Source: a virus. From it: a stretch of DNA of 23,706 nucleotides. The translations under genes were made by a program, and so were the position numbers. The stretch is from the IMG/VR virus record IMGVR_UViG_3300020057_000154, positions 1 through 23,706 of that record. One strand, given 5' to 3'. The notes below the pieces were generated by a model that was not told the DNA's origin, ran no database searches, and saw nothing but the letters and a program-made list of their open reading frames with translations. This document shows positions 13,296 through 21,263 of this stretch, piece by piece; the first letter of the stretch is position 1; every line of letters begins with the position of its first letter.

Positions 13296-15132
13296 CTGGG
13301 TATTCCGAGCGACCGACAAGACGGGCGCGGCGTTCCGGTCGGTAGATTCCAAGCTGGCGGGCATCACGAAGAGCCTGCGTACCTTCGCTGGGTTCGCGGG
13401 CTTCGCTGCCGTGGCGGCAGGCATTGGCACGCTCACCAAGTCCCTGGTCGACATGGGCTCGCAGCTGCAGGACGCCAGCGAGAAGCTGGGCGTGTCAGCC
13501 GAGACCCTGCAGGTGCTCAAGTTCGCCGCTGAGCAGACTGGCAGCTCGTTCGACGCCTTGCAGGCCGCACTGGCCTTTAACACCAAGCTGACCGGCAGCG
13601 CCTCACGGGGCAACAAGGAGGCCGCCGAGACCTTCCGGCTGCTGGGGCTGGACGCGAAGAAGTTCGCCGACCTGCCCATCGACAGGCGGCTATCGGTCAT
13701 CGCCCAGCAACTCAGTCAGGTGCAGGACCCGGCGCTGCGTCTGGACCTGACGCTAAAGGCACTGGGTCGCGGGGGTGCCGAGCTGGCACCTTTGCTTGCC
13801 CAGGGCGCGGCAGGACTGGCTCAGTTCGAGACGCAACTCCGCAGCACCAACTCGATCCTTTCCGATGCGCAGGTCAAGGCTCTGGACGATGCCGGGGATG
13901 CTTGGGATGCCTTTGGGCTGCGCTTAAAAAGCGCGTTCGCCCCCGCGTTGATCAAGACTATCGACCTGCTGACCAAGGCTGGAGCGGCTGCAAAGGCCCT
14001 TAATGAAGGCCGGCTGTTCCTGACTAATAGCGGGTTCGAGATCAAGGAGCCGCGCCGGCGAGTGACGGAATCGCGAGGCCGCAAGAGCGCCCCACTGTCG
14101 GAGGAAGAAACGGCGGCCATCAGTGGCGTCCCCGGCAAGAAGTCGCTCGATGCTGTCCGGGAGACGCTGGCGAAGAATGACGCGCTCTTCGACCAGATCA
14201 CTGCCAAGGGCAACGCCCGGGCGGCAAAAGCTGCCGCTGCTCAGCAGGTCATTCTGGACCGGGTGGCTGCCATCACCACCAGCAATCTGACCCCGCAAGA
14301 GGATTACTTCGCCGGCCTCGACGAGGTGGCGAAGCTGCAGGCCACGGCGGGGCTGTCTGCTGAAGCGGCAAAGCGACAGGTTGATGCGCTGGCCGCCGCG
14401 TTCGCAGAGAACCAGAAGCAGTTATACGAATCGTCTGAGGCCGGTAGTGTGTACATCCAAAGGCAGAAGGACATAAAGGCCGTTGTTGAAAGCGTCATCA
14501 CTCCGGTGCAAGCGTATTGGAATGAACTCGACAGGCTGAAGACGCTGCAGGCTGAGTTGAGCCCAGAAGTTTATGGGCTGGCCGTGACTAATGCCGGGCT
14601 GGCGTACAAGAGCGCAGCTACAAATATCAGTGAAGGTAATGACGAACTGGCCGACTCCACGAAGCGCCTACTGCAGGACATCAAGACGGCCGCTGACGGC
14701 TTCGCTCGGGATCTGACCGACGCATTCTTCGACAGCACCAAAAGCATCGGTGAGATGTTCGAGCAGCTGGCGGTCACGATTGCCAAGGCGCTGTTCACTA
14801 AGACCGTTACCGATCCGCTGATCGAAGGCATCCTCGATTCGGTTGACTTGAAGTCGCTGTTCGGCGGGGCCCGGGCGGCAGGCGGGCCCGTGGGTGGCGG
14901 CAAGGCTTACCTGGTCGGCGAGCGCGGCCCTGAGTTGTTTGTCCCGGGTGGCAGCGGTCAGATCATCCCGAACGGTGCCGGCGGCGGCGGCCAGCCGATC
15001 CAGGTGAACATGACCATCACGAGCGTGGACCCGCAGACCGCCGCCCAAACCATCGCGGCCCAGGAGCGGCTGATAACCGGGATGGTGCGGCGGTCGATGC
15101 AACGGGCGGGCGTTAGGCCGCAACTGGCATGA
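13276..15132 (+). CDS. Tail length tape measure protein
   Basis: A 618-residue, largely helical protein. The N-terminus (DWVFRATDKTGAAFRSVDSK, then LAGITKSL and a hydrophobic AGFAGFAAVAAGIGTLTKSL near 38-57) and the following EKLGVSAETLQVLKFAAEQT are typical of tape measures. The C-terminus carries GGPVGGGKAYLVGERGPELF, a well-known terminal motif of lambda-type tape measures, and a basic end (ERLITGMVRRSMQRAGVR). At the usual rule of about 0.15 nm per residue the tail would be near 90 nm. It follows gpG/T and overlaps the next gene by four bases. Confidence 0.93.
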   Translation: MTDRTIDWVFRATDKTGAAFRSVDSKLAGITKSLRTFAGFAGFAAVAAGIGTLTKSLVDMGSQLQDASEKLGVSAETLQVLKFAAEQTGSSFDALQAALAFNTKLTGSASRGNKEAAETFRLLGLDAKKFADLPIDRRLSVIAQQLSQVQDPALRLDLTLKALGRGGAELAPLLAQGAAGLAQFETQLRSTNSILSDAQVKALDDAGDAWDAFGLRLKSAFAPALIKTIDLLTKAGAAAKALNEGRLFLTNSGFEIKEPRRRVTESRGRKSAPLSEEETAAISGVPGKKSLDAVRETLAKNDALFDQITAKGNARAAKAAAAQQVILDRVAAITTSNLTPQEDYFAGLDEVAKLQATAGLSAEAAKRQVDALAAAFAENQKQLYESSEAGSVYIQRQKDIKAVVESVITPVQAYWNELDRLKTLQAELSPEVYGLAVTNAGLAYKSAATNISEGNDELADSTKRLLQDIKTAADGFARDLTDAFFDSTKSIGEMFEQLAVTIAKALFTKTVTDPLIEGILDSVDLKSLFGGARAAGGPVGGGKAYLVGERGPELFVPGGSGQIIPNGAGGGGQPIQVNMTITSVDPQTAAQTIAAQERLITGMVRRSMQRAGVRPQLA

Positions 15133-15809
15133 CCAAGCTCTATGTCAATCCGGCCCTCGACTGGCTCCTGGTCTCTGGGGTCGATGACTTCCTGTTGCTG
15201 GACGAGACCGAACGCACCCCCCCGGACTACCCGTCAACCCCGGCGCCGATGACTGCCACGATCACCAGCATTAGCCCGACCTACGTCAGCGTGACCAACA
15301 GCCTGAAGCGTCAGGTGCGCAGCCGCGGCGCGCAGGCGTGGCAGATGGACCTGTACTACGGGGCAATGACCCGGGCGACCTTCGCGCCGCTGTGGGCCTT
15401 CCTGATCAACCAGTCGGGACAGTTCAAGAGTTTTACGGTGGCGCTGTCGGCCTTCACCCCGCTGGGATCTCCTAGTGGGACGCCGCTGGTGAATGGCGCG
15501 CTGCAGACTGGAGTGACGCTCGCGACTGACGGGTGGACGCCCTCGCAGACGGTCCTCAAAAAGGGTGACTGGATTCAGTTTGAGAATGACGCGAAGGTGT
15601 ACTCGGTCATTTCGGACGCGATCTCGAACGGCTCCGGGCAGGCCAACCTGAGAATCTTCCCCGCGCTGCGGAAGTCGCCCGCCGACAACTTCACGGTCTA
15701 CACCGATCCGCTGTTTACGGTCGCAATGGTGACGGACCAGCTGCCCGTGGACTTCGATCAGTGCCTGAAGGCCCGGGGCTTCTCGATCACCTTTCAGGAG
15801 GTCCTGTGA
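15129..15809 (+). CDS. Minor tail protein, gpM/distal-tail-like
   Basis: A 226-residue protein immediately after the tape measure (ATGA overlap). The stretch VTNSLKRQVRSRGAQAWQMD followed by LYYGAMTRATFAPLWAFLIN and QSGQFKSFTVAL has the pattern of distal-tail proteins that form the ring joining tube to tip: a beta domain recording the residues around an R-x-R-G...W motif, then a helix and the GQxxSF strand. Position corresponds to lambda gpM. The end FSITFQEVL is also usual. It contains a ribosome binding site (AGGAGG) for the next gene near its 3' end. Confidence 0.68.
   Translation: MTKLYVNPALDWLLVSGVDDFLLLDETERTPPDYPSTPAPMTATITSISPTYVSVTNSLKRQVRSRGAQAWQMDLYYGAMTRATFAPLWAFLINQSGQFKSFTVALSAFTPLGSPSGTPLVNGALQTGVTLATDGWTPSQTVLKKGDWIQFENDAKVYSVISDAISNGSGQANLRIFPALRKSPADNFTVYTDPLFTVAMVTDQLPVDFDQCLKARGFSITFQEVL
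15796..15801 (+). promoter_or_regulatory. Ribosome binding site deciding the gpL-like start
   Basis: AGGAGG lies four bases before the GTG at 15806. This supports GTG 15806 (MSQRGATGAF) over the upstream in-frame start at 15761, which would overlap the preceding gene by 49 bases. Confidence 0.75.
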
Positions 15810-16417
15810 GTCAGAGGGGGGCCACCGGCGCGTTCCTCGACGAGATCGCCAAGGCGGCGAATCGCCCTGTCCATCTGCTCGAAGTGGACTTTAACCCGTA
15901 CATCTACCTGACCGACGCGGCGGTCAATCTGACCTGGAATGGCAACATCTACCTGGCTTCCCAGTGGCTGGGATTTTCGGGCATCAGTGAGACCAGTGAG
16001 CTGCTGGTAAACAGCGTGACCGTGAGTCTGTCCGGGGCCGACCAGCAAGTGGTGGCGCTGCTGCTGCAGGAGTCATACCTCAATCGGCGGATGAAGATTC
16101 GGACGGCCATGCTCAATGAGGCGCTCCAGGTCATTGCTGACCCGGTGCTGATCTTCGACGGGCGCATGGATCGCCCGACCATCGCCGTGGACCCTGACAA
16201 CGGCCAAGTCGCGTGCTCGGTAGAAGGGATCAGCATCTGGACGGATTTTGACCGCCGGCCGGGGCGCCACTCCAACGATGCGGAGCAACAGAATCTATTC
16301 CCCGGGGACAAGGGCTTCGCTCAGGTTTCTGTGATCCCTGACCAGATCTTCTGGGGCAGGGTGCGGACGGTCGAGAAGCTGACTTCAACGTCGTCCCGTG
16401 GGCGGACGCGGATATGA
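15806..16417 (+). CDS. Tail tip hub protein, gpL-like
   Basis: A 203-residue protein. Motifs such as LLEVDFNPYIYLTDAAVNLT, the RRMKIRTAMLNEA segment, DPVLIFDGRMDRP and the C-terminal RRPGRHSNDAEQQNLFPGDK are typical of hub proteins that lie between the distal-tail ring and the central tip. The position matches lambda gpL. Lambda gpL binds an iron-sulfur cluster through four cysteines; this protein has only one Cys, so no such cluster is expected. It overlaps the next gene by four bases (ATGA). Confidence 0.7.
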   Translation: MSQRGATGAFLDEIAKAANRPVHLLEVDFNPYIYLTDAAVNLTWNGNIYLASQWLGFSGISETSELLVNSVTVSLSGADQQVVALLLQESYLNRRMKIRTAMLNEALQVIADPVLIFDGRMDRPTIAVDPDNGQVACSVEGISIWTDFDRRPGRHSNDAEQQNLFPGDKGFAQVSVIPDQIFWGRVRTVEKLTSTSSRGRTRI

Positions 16418-16845
16418 CCCCGGAGATTGCCGTAAACATCTGGGCTCGCAGTGTCATTGGGCTCCCCTTCGCTTGGGGTGAGACGGACTGCGGGGTGCTG
16501 ACCTTAAAGGCGCTTTCCCAGCTGACCGGCACTAACTGGGTCACTCCCTTTGGCGGCGCGTGGCGCGACGAACGGGAGGCGCTGGCTCACTTCGAGCAGA
16601 TGATTCCGTCTCAGGTGCTGCAGGAAAGGGGCGCCGTAGAGGTGTCACCGTCGGCCGTGGTCTTTGGCGACGTGATTACCGTCCCCGCCCCGCCGTGGCC
16701 GGAACAGTGCCACTTCGTTTTCGGCCGCTTTTGCTTGGTTAGTGACATCAAGTCCGGCGTGCGTCTGTTGCCGTCGCGTTTGTTTACTCGACTTCCCGGG
16801 GCCCGGGTATGGAGGGTGGCGCCATGCCTCAAGCCATCCCAATAG
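16414..16845 (+). CDS. NlpC/P60-like tail tip protein (DUF6950-like)
   Basis: A 143-residue protein with PFAWGETDCGVL near residues 18-29. In NlpC/P60-type peptidases the Cys of this motif is the nucleophile, and the later CHFVFGRF segment (near 98-105) may supply the His. Lambda gpK has an NlpC/P60 part too, joined to a JAMM-type domain that is absent here. No gpI-like gene follows. It may cut peptidoglycan during infection or serve only as a structural piece of the tip. The gene overlaps the gpJ-like gene by 22 bases. Confidence 0.65.
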   Translation: MTPEIAVNIWARSVIGLPFAWGETDCGVLTLKALSQLTGTNWVTPFGGAWRDEREALAHFEQMIPSQVLQERGAVEVSPSAVVFGDVITVPAPPWPEQCHFVFGRFCLVSDIKSGVRLLPSRLFTRLPGARVWRVAPCLKPSQ

Positions 16846-19067
16846 TCGCAGCGGCTTTTGCCAGCACGGCAGCGGCGGCGGCCGGCTATGGCTTAATTGC
16901 GCAAGCAATCATCGGCGGCATCGTGGCCTTTGGGTCATCAAAGGTGCTGGGTCTGGATAAGGTGCCAGACATTCCTGACCCCGGCGTGCAGGCAAACGTG
17001 ACGGGGACCGTGGCCCCCATCCCGATCATCTACGGCACCCGCCGGGTGGGCGGGGTGATTGCCCAGTTAGTGACCACTGGCAAGGTCTCGTCGTCGATCA
17101 CCATCCCGATAATCCTGCCCGGCGGCGGCACCTACCCGACCGACGTCGAGACCGACAACAAGTTCCTGAACCTGATCCTGTGCTGGGCTGAGGGGGAGAT
17201 CGAGGGGGTGACCACCGTCTACTTCGACAACCTCGAGAGCACCTCCACGGAGTTCACAGGGCGGTTCTCGGTGAACCACTACGCCGGCACGGACACCCAG
17301 CCGGCGAGCGCGCCATTTCTTGCCGCTCTGGCGCGCACCTTCACGCCCGCATCGGCCGCGAAATTGTGGAGCACCAGCCACACCCTGAGCGGCGTGGCTT
17401 ACAGCTATTTCAAACTTGAGTACGATAATAACGCCTGGGTGACCGGCATCCCCGTGATCACCGCCGACATCAAGGGCCGGAAGGTTCTGGACTTGCGCAC
17501 CAGTACCTGGGGATGGTCTGACAACCCCGCGCTGATCATCTACGACTACCTGACCAATGCCCGCTTCGGGCGGGGGCTTGCCACCAGTGAGCTGGACACC
17601 GCCAGCTTCATCGAGGCCGCCAACTACTGCGACCAGAACATCTCCATTCTGACGCCGGTCGACACCTTCATCGGCCCGCCGATTATGGTGATCCAGCAGC
17701 GTTATCGGTGTGACGCAATCCTCAGCCCGGATGACACCACCCTCGACAACACCAGGCTGCTGCTGGGGACCTGTCGCGGGGCGCTGGTGTTTTCGGGAGG
17801 TCTGTACCGCTTGAAGCTCGACAAGCCGGAGGTGCCCACCTTCGCGCTGACCGAGGACAACATCATCGGCAACTGGAACATCTCTCTGGAGAACTCCCAG
17901 TCGCGGCTCAACCGGGTGCACGTCCAATGGCGCAACGCGATCAAGAAGGACCAGGACGACTACGCCATTTTGGATTCGGCGACCTTCTTGGCAGCCGACA
18001 ACAACCAGGTCCTCGAAGTAAAGATTGACCTACCGGCCACGACAAACAGGTTTCGTCCGATTCAGATGGCCGGCATGGTCTTGCGCCAATCCCGCTACTC
18101 ATTGCAAGTCGAACTGACCTGCACGATTGCGGGACTCCAGTGTGAGGTGTTCGACGTGGTGACTGTCACGCACGAACTGCCGGGCTGGACTGGCCAGCTG
18201 TTCCGGGTGATGGGAATCACGCTGGAGAGCGAGGACGTGGTGCGGCTGCAGCTCCAGCAGTATGCGGATGAGGTCTATGACCTGGACAGCCAAAATGACC
18301 AGGACAGCCCGCCGCCGACCACACTGCCGGATCCGCGACTGGTGCCGGGGGTGCAGGTGTTTGAGATCTACCCGTTCACCAACATCAACCCTGACGGCTC
18401 GATCAGAACCTTCTTCCAGCCCGTCTGGAGATCTATCTACGACAGCCCGAACCTGGAGAGCTTCCGGTTGCGCTTCCGGCCGGTGGGGGCTGATGTTTGG
18501 CAGTTCATCGAACTCCCAGTCGATGCGGTTCTCTCTGAGGGCATCGCCGACCGCTACCAGACGATCGACATCGACGTCAGAGGCGGCGTGCTCTACGAGA
18601 TGCAAATCCGCTGCGTGAATCGGCTGGGCGTGGAAAGTGCGCCTTACACTAATTCCGGCCTCATCATTGGCGGGTTGCTGCCCATCAGGCCAACCAGCGT
18701 GCGAGCGGCTGGGCACGTCACCGGCGTGGTCCTTACCTGGACGAAAGGGACGGGAGCCGTCTCGACCCAGGTCTACCGGACCACCGGCGGCGTTGATAAC
18801 TTCAACAGCGGGAATGCGGTGCTTATCGCCCTGACCGAAGGCAACAGCCACATCGACTCTATGGCCTGGGGTATCACGGCCAACTACTGGCTGCGGTCCT
18901 ACAACGCGGCCGGCCTAAGCGTCACGCAACCGGCCGCCACCAGTTTGAGTCTGGTCGCTCTCTCCGGTCTGCAAACCTACGCCAGCGACGCCTTGGCGGG
19001 GGCGGCTGGGCTCCTCACGGGCGATACCTACCTCGACGCCAGCGGCACTCTGAAGGTGAAAGCATGA
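16824..19067 (+). CDS. Central tail tip/host specificity protein, gpJ-like
   Basis: A 747-residue protein forming the tail-end plug and baseplate core. The N-terminus is Ala-rich and hydrophobic (VAAAFASTAAAAAGYGLIAQ). The following PIPIIYGTRRVGGVIAQLVT, LNLILCWAEGEIEGVTTVYF, and WSDNPALIIYDYLTNARFGR segments are hallmarks of the gpJ/phage-tail-3 family. Around residues 540-700 it has FN3-like beta domains (SVRAAGHVTGVVLTWTKG). It ends soon after LTGDTYLDASGTLKVKA, without a long fibre-like tail, consistent with a separate tailspike elsewhere. GGAGG eight bases before the ATG at 16824 favours this start over the ATG at 16809. Confidence 0.9.
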   Translation: MPQAIPIVAAAFASTAAAAAGYGLIAQAIIGGIVAFGSSKVLGLDKVPDIPDPGVQANVTGTVAPIPIIYGTRRVGGVIAQLVTTGKVSSSITIPIILPGGGTYPTDVETDNKFLNLILCWAEGEIEGVTTVYFDNLESTSTEFTGRFSVNHYAGTDTQPASAPFLAALARTFTPASAAKLWSTSHTLSGVAYSYFKLEYDNNAWVTGIPVITADIKGRKVLDLRTSTWGWSDNPALIIYDYLTNARFGRGLATSELDTASFIEAANYCDQNISILTPVDTFIGPPIMVIQQRYRCDAILSPDDTTLDNTRLLLGTCRGALVFSGGLYRLKLDKPEVPTFALTEDNIIGNWNISLENSQSRLNRVHVQWRNAIKKDQDDYAILDSATFLAADNNQVLEVKIDLPATTNRFRPIQMAGMVLRQSRYSLQVELTCTIAGLQCEVFDVVTVTHELPGWTGQLFRVMGITLESEDVVRLQLQQYADEVYDLDSQNDQDSPPPTTLPDPRLVPGVQVFEIYPFTNINPDGSIRTFFQPVWRSIYDSPNLESFRLRFRPVGADVWQFIELPVDAVLSEGIADRYQTIDIDVRGGVLYEMQIRCVNRLGVESAPYTNSGLIIGGLLPIRPTSVRAAGHVTGVVLTWTKGTGAVSTQVYRTTGGVDNFNSGNAVLIALTEGNSHIDSMAWGITANYWLRSYNAAGLSVTQPAATSLSLVALSGLQTYASDALAGAAGLLTGDTYLDASGTLKVKA

Positions 19068-19420
19068 CCTACCTGGACAACCTGACGGCCTGGGCTCGCG
19101 GCTGGCGACGCTTCGGTGAACTGAAGTTCAAGGGCGAATGGAACGCGCAGCAGCCCCGCTGGATCCTCACCTATCTGTTCAACCATGGCACCCGGACGCT
19201 GACCGGCGGCGCGTGCGTGACGTGGTCGCGGTGGTTCTACCTCACGCGCCAGCAGTACCGCGCCAGTGCCTTCATGACCCGGGTGCTCAATCACGCGCAG
19301 GACCATCACGGGGAGTTGAGTGGCGATGCGCTGTGGAATACCAAAGACACGGCTGGGGCGGCGAGCGGGGCGCTGATCCTGCTCGCCGTGGTGCTGCTCC
19401 TGATTTGGTTGCTGGCATGA
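19064..19420 (+). CDS. Small protein with C-terminal membrane segment
   Basis: A 118-residue protein overlapping the gpJ-like gene by four bases. The first 95 residues are soluble and rich in Trp, Arg and His (ILTYLFNHGTRTLTGGACVT, then WSRWFYLTRQQYRASAFMTR). The last 20 residues (SGALILLAVVLLLIWLLA) form one strong membrane helix, so it is probably tail-anchored with its bulk in the cytoplasm. The N-terminal part has the layout of small phage proteins often found between the tail and lysis genes. Its role is unknown; a lysis-timing function is possible from its place. Confidence 0.7.
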   Translation: MTYLDNLTAWARGWRRFGELKFKGEWNAQQPRWILTYLFNHGTRTLTGGACVTWSRWFYLTRQQYRASAFMTRVLNHAQDHHGELSGDALWNTKDTAGAASGALILLAVVLLLIWLLA

Positions 19421-19674
19421 CCGCCGACACTCTGACCGGGATTTACATCACCGTCCTCATTGCAATGGTGGGCGCTCTTTTGGCTTGGGTAAGGGGGACG
19501 GACGTGAGGCGGCTGGAAACTATGGAAGAAAACACGAAAAACCTGTCGGCGAAAATAGATGACCTCGCTTTAGAAACCCGGCACAACCTCACCGAAGCCA
19601 CCAACCGGCTTTCGGCAAAGATCGACGCTCACCACCAAGAGGTCATGCGGATTTTACTGGAGACGAAACGATGA
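19417..19674 (+). CDS. Small membrane-anchored coiled-coil protein
   Basis: An 85-residue protein. One membrane segment (IYITVLIAMVGALLAWV, residues 9-25) is followed by a charged coiled coil with two similar units, NLSAKIDDLALE and RLSAKIDAHHQE. The start is chosen at 19417 because it makes an ATGA overlap with the preceding gene; a longer reading from 19138 would lie inside that gene. The layout resembles an i-spanin, but a better spanin pair lies downstream, so it may instead be an accessory to the holin or an antiholin. Confidence 0.7.
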   Translation: MTADTLTGIYITVLIAMVGALLAWVRGTDVRRLETMEENTKNLSAKIDDLALETRHNLTEATNRLSAKIDAHHQEVMRILLETKR

Positions 19675-19925
19675 ACCCTGACGCACGGCCGAACATCGTC
19701 ACCGTTGGCGCACTGGGCATTCCGGCCTCTCAGCTTTTCGTCTGGGTGTGGAACGGGATGGTGGTGCCCAGCTTCCCCAAGTTCCCGCTCCTCGGCGGCA
19801 TGGAGGGTGCAGCAGTCGCCTCGTTTATGACGCTGGGGTTCCAATACTTGGATAGGCTCTCCAAGCGGGCCAGCGACCACGTTCTGACGAAGTATGGATC
19901 GGACAACGAAAACGGCGTCACCTGA
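19671..19925 (+). CDS. Putative holin
   Basis: An 84-residue protein with two hydrophobic segments, residues about 8-33 (NIVTVGALGIPASQLFVWVW and beyond) and 41-60 (LGGMEGAAVASFMTLGFQYL), a short Pro-rich turn between them and a charged C-terminus. Size, topology and position next to the spanins and endolysin fit a class II-type holin that opens the inner membrane and lets the endolysin, which lacks a signal peptide, reach the cell wall. It starts at an ATGA overlap with GGAG eight bases upstream. The family is not recognised, so the call depends on context. Confidence 0.6.
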   Translation: MNPDARPNIVTVGALGIPASQLFVWVWNGMVVPSFPKFPLLGGMEGAAVASFMTLGFQYLDRLSKRASDHVLTKYGSDNENGVT

Positions 19926-19937
19926 TGGAGGTGCTGA

Positions 19938-20354
19938 ATGTTCCCCTGGAATGCCTTGGTCAAAACCCGATTGCTTGCCGTGGCCGTGAGCTGTGCTATC
20001 GCTGTCTCAGGGTTCATTGGCTGGCACTTGAGGGGAGCTTCATGCAACGCGGACTTGGTGAAAATGTACCAAGCGTCGGAGGCTGCGGTCAGGAATCAGA
20101 GAACCGAGAACGAACGACTGAAGGAGATCAGCCGTGAGGACTCTGGGCGTATTGCTGATCTGTCTCGTGGTGCAGAGTTGCACCTCCGTAAGCCCGCCCG
20201 CAAGCCCAACGTGCCAGCCGATCCCGCCAGTCCCGGATTACCTGATTCGGGACGCGGCGAGGATGTTACGGGAATCGTCCAGCAGTTCCTTACCACGTCC
20301 TGCCAAGTAAACCGGGCTTACTACGGGCCTAAGTATCAATGTCCGCTGGATTGA
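19938..20354 (+). CDS. i-spanin, Rz-like
   Basis: A 138-residue inner-membrane spanin. It has an N-terminal membrane anchor (RLLAVAVSCAIAVSGFIGWH, residues 11-30) with positive residues before it, then a periplasmic helix (MYQASEAAVRNQRTENERLK, 43-62). Spanins fuse the inner and outer membranes in the last step of Gram-negative lysis. GGAGG lies six bases before the ATG. The o-spanin gene is contained entirely within it in the +1 frame, as with lambda Rz/Rz1. The C-terminal part is Pro-rich and unlike the helical rest, probably because the second frame limits it. Confidence 0.8.
   Translation: MFPWNALVKTRLLAVAVSCAIAVSGFIGWHLRGASCNADLVKMYQASEAAVRNQRTENERLKEISREDSGRIADLSRGAELHLRKPARKPNVPADPASPGLPDSGRGEDVTGIVQQFLTTSCQVNRAYYGPKYQCPLD
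20121..20126 (+). promoter_or_regulatory. Ribosome binding site of the nested o-spanin
   Basis: AAGGAG lies seven bases before the GTG at 20134, inside the i-spanin coding sequence. This decides the o-spanin start. Confidence 0.75.
20134..20310 (+). CDS. o-spanin lipoprotein, Rz1-like, nested in the i-spanin gene
   Basis: A 58-residue reading frame in the +1 frame of the i-spanin gene. It has a short signal peptide (MRTLGVLLICLVVQSC) with Cys16 as the likely lipidated residue; the lipobox VQS-C is slightly unusual, with Gln at the -2 position. The mature 43 residues are Pro-rich (SPPASPTCQPIPPVPDY), the hallmark of Rz1 proteins, which reach from the outer membrane to the i-spanin. It ends 44 bases before the i-spanin stop. 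The ribosome binding site, signal peptide and Pro-rich content together make it convincing despite its size. Confidence 0.85.
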   Translation: MRTLGVLLICLVVQSCTSVSPPASPTCQPIPPVPDYLIRDAARMLRESSSSSLPRPAK

Positions 20355-20368
20355 TAGAGGGTCGATAG

Positions 20369-20812
20369 ATGCCCTTCCGGCTCAGCCAGCGAAGCCTCAA
20401 GGCCCTGGTCGGGGTGCATCCCGATCTGGTCAGGGTGGTCAAGACGGCCATCAAGATCACGGCGGTGGATTTTGTCGTGATCGAAGGGCTGCGGACCCCC
20501 GCCAGACAGGCCCAGCTGGTCAAGGCCGGGGCCTCGCGGACCCTGAACTCAAGGCACCTAACCGGCCACGCTGTAGACCTCGCCGTATGGCTCGGCACGG
20601 TGCGCTGGGAGTTCCCCCTATACCAAGCCCTCTGGGACGCTATGCAGGCCGCTGGGAGGACTGAGGGGGTTCCTGTGCAGTGGGGTGGGCTGTGGCGGTC
20701 CAGGGACGGCCCGCACTTCCAGCTGCCCTGGGCCAGCTACCCCAGCGCGGCTACAGATGCATCCAGCGCGGCGATAGCGTCATCCAACTCAGCAAGGGCG
20801 GCCAAATCGTAA
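20369..20812 (+). CDS. Endolysin, M15-family peptidase
   Basis: A 147-residue zinc peptidase that likely cuts a peptide bond in peptidoglycan (L-Ala-D-Glu endopeptidase or D,D-carboxypeptidase-type M15). The S-R-H-L-T-G-H-A-V-D-L motif (61-71) supplies His63 and Asp70, and DGPHFQLP (113-120) the third ligand His116; EGLRTPARQAQLVKAG (39-54) is a normal companion motif. No signal peptide is present, so export depends on the holin. AGAGGG lies seven bases upstream of the ATG. The last 25 residues, Ala/Ser-rich, overlap the oppositely oriented gene at 20737-21021. Confidence 0.9.
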   Translation: MPFRLSQRSLKALVGVHPDLVRVVKTAIKITAVDFVVIEGLRTPARQAQLVKAGASRTLNSRHLTGHAVDLAVWLGTVRWEFPLYQALWDAMQAAGRTEGVPVQWGGLWRSRDGPHFQLPWASYPSAATDASSAAIASSNSARAAKS

Positions 20813-21021
20813 GCGGAAAGGTCGGGATCTCCGTACATGCGCCAATACACTTTTCTGGCCGCATCCCGGAGCACGCAGAGCTTTTCGGCGTCGTTGCGGA
20901 GGTCGTCGTCAAGCTTCAGGCCAGCCCTACTGTCAGGTAACTTGTGCCATTCCTTTAGCCCCTCGGCATCGGCATCCACGGCTTCCGCCAGCAGCGCCCG
21001 CGTTCTCTCTGACCAGTTCAT
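20737..21021 (-). CDS. Hypothetical protein, last gene of the leftward cassette
   Basis: A 94-residue acidic, helical protein (MNWSERTRALLAEAVDADAE at the start; an Ala/Asp-rich C-terminus AALAELDDAIAALDASVAAL). WRMYGDPDLSAYDLA near the middle is the only less regular part. It starts at an ATGA overlap with the upstream gene. Its 3' end overlaps the convergent endolysin gene by 76 bases. The family is not recognised. Confidence 0.65.
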   Translation of the reverse strand: MNWSERTRALLAEAVDADAEGLKEWHKLPDSRAGLKLDDDLRNDAEKLCVLRDAARKVYWRMYGDPDLSAYDLAALAELDDAIAALDASVAALG

Positions 21022-21263
21022 GACACCGATCCTCGGGCAGCCTTCAGCCGCTCCACAAAGAACGCCCCCTCGCTAATAACTTCCTCCATGGCGTCACGCT
21101 GCCCCTCCAAGTACGCCGCCTGCACGATCTTGTCCACCTCGAAGGCGTCAGCGTTGCGTGATAGGTCCATAATCACGGGGCCACCGACAAAATCCCACCG
21201 TGCCGTGCAAGTGTGATCGGCGGGGGCAATGCTGCTTTCCAAAGAGAATTGGGGTTTGCTCAT
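21018..21263 (-). CDS. Hypothetical protein
   Basis: An 81-residue protein. The first half (ADHTCTARWDFVGGPVIMDL) looks like beta strands, the second (DKIVQAAYLEGQRDAMEEVI) an amphipathic helix. It begins and ends in ATGA overlaps. The family is not recognised. Confidence 0.65.
   Translation of the reverse strand: MSKPQFSLESSIAPADHTCTARWDFVGGPVIMDLSRNADAFEVDKIVQAAYLEGQRDAMEEVISEGAFFVERLKAARGSVS

Noticed and set aside
15761-15805. The longer start of the gpL-like gene
   Set aside because: It overlaps the previous gene by 49 bases and lacks a ribosome binding site, while GTG 15806 has AGGAGG at four bases.
19138-19416. An upstream extension of the coiled-coil membrane protein
   Set aside because: It would lie inside the preceding gene in another frame, is Arg/Pro/His-rich, and would hide a clean ATGA start at 19417.
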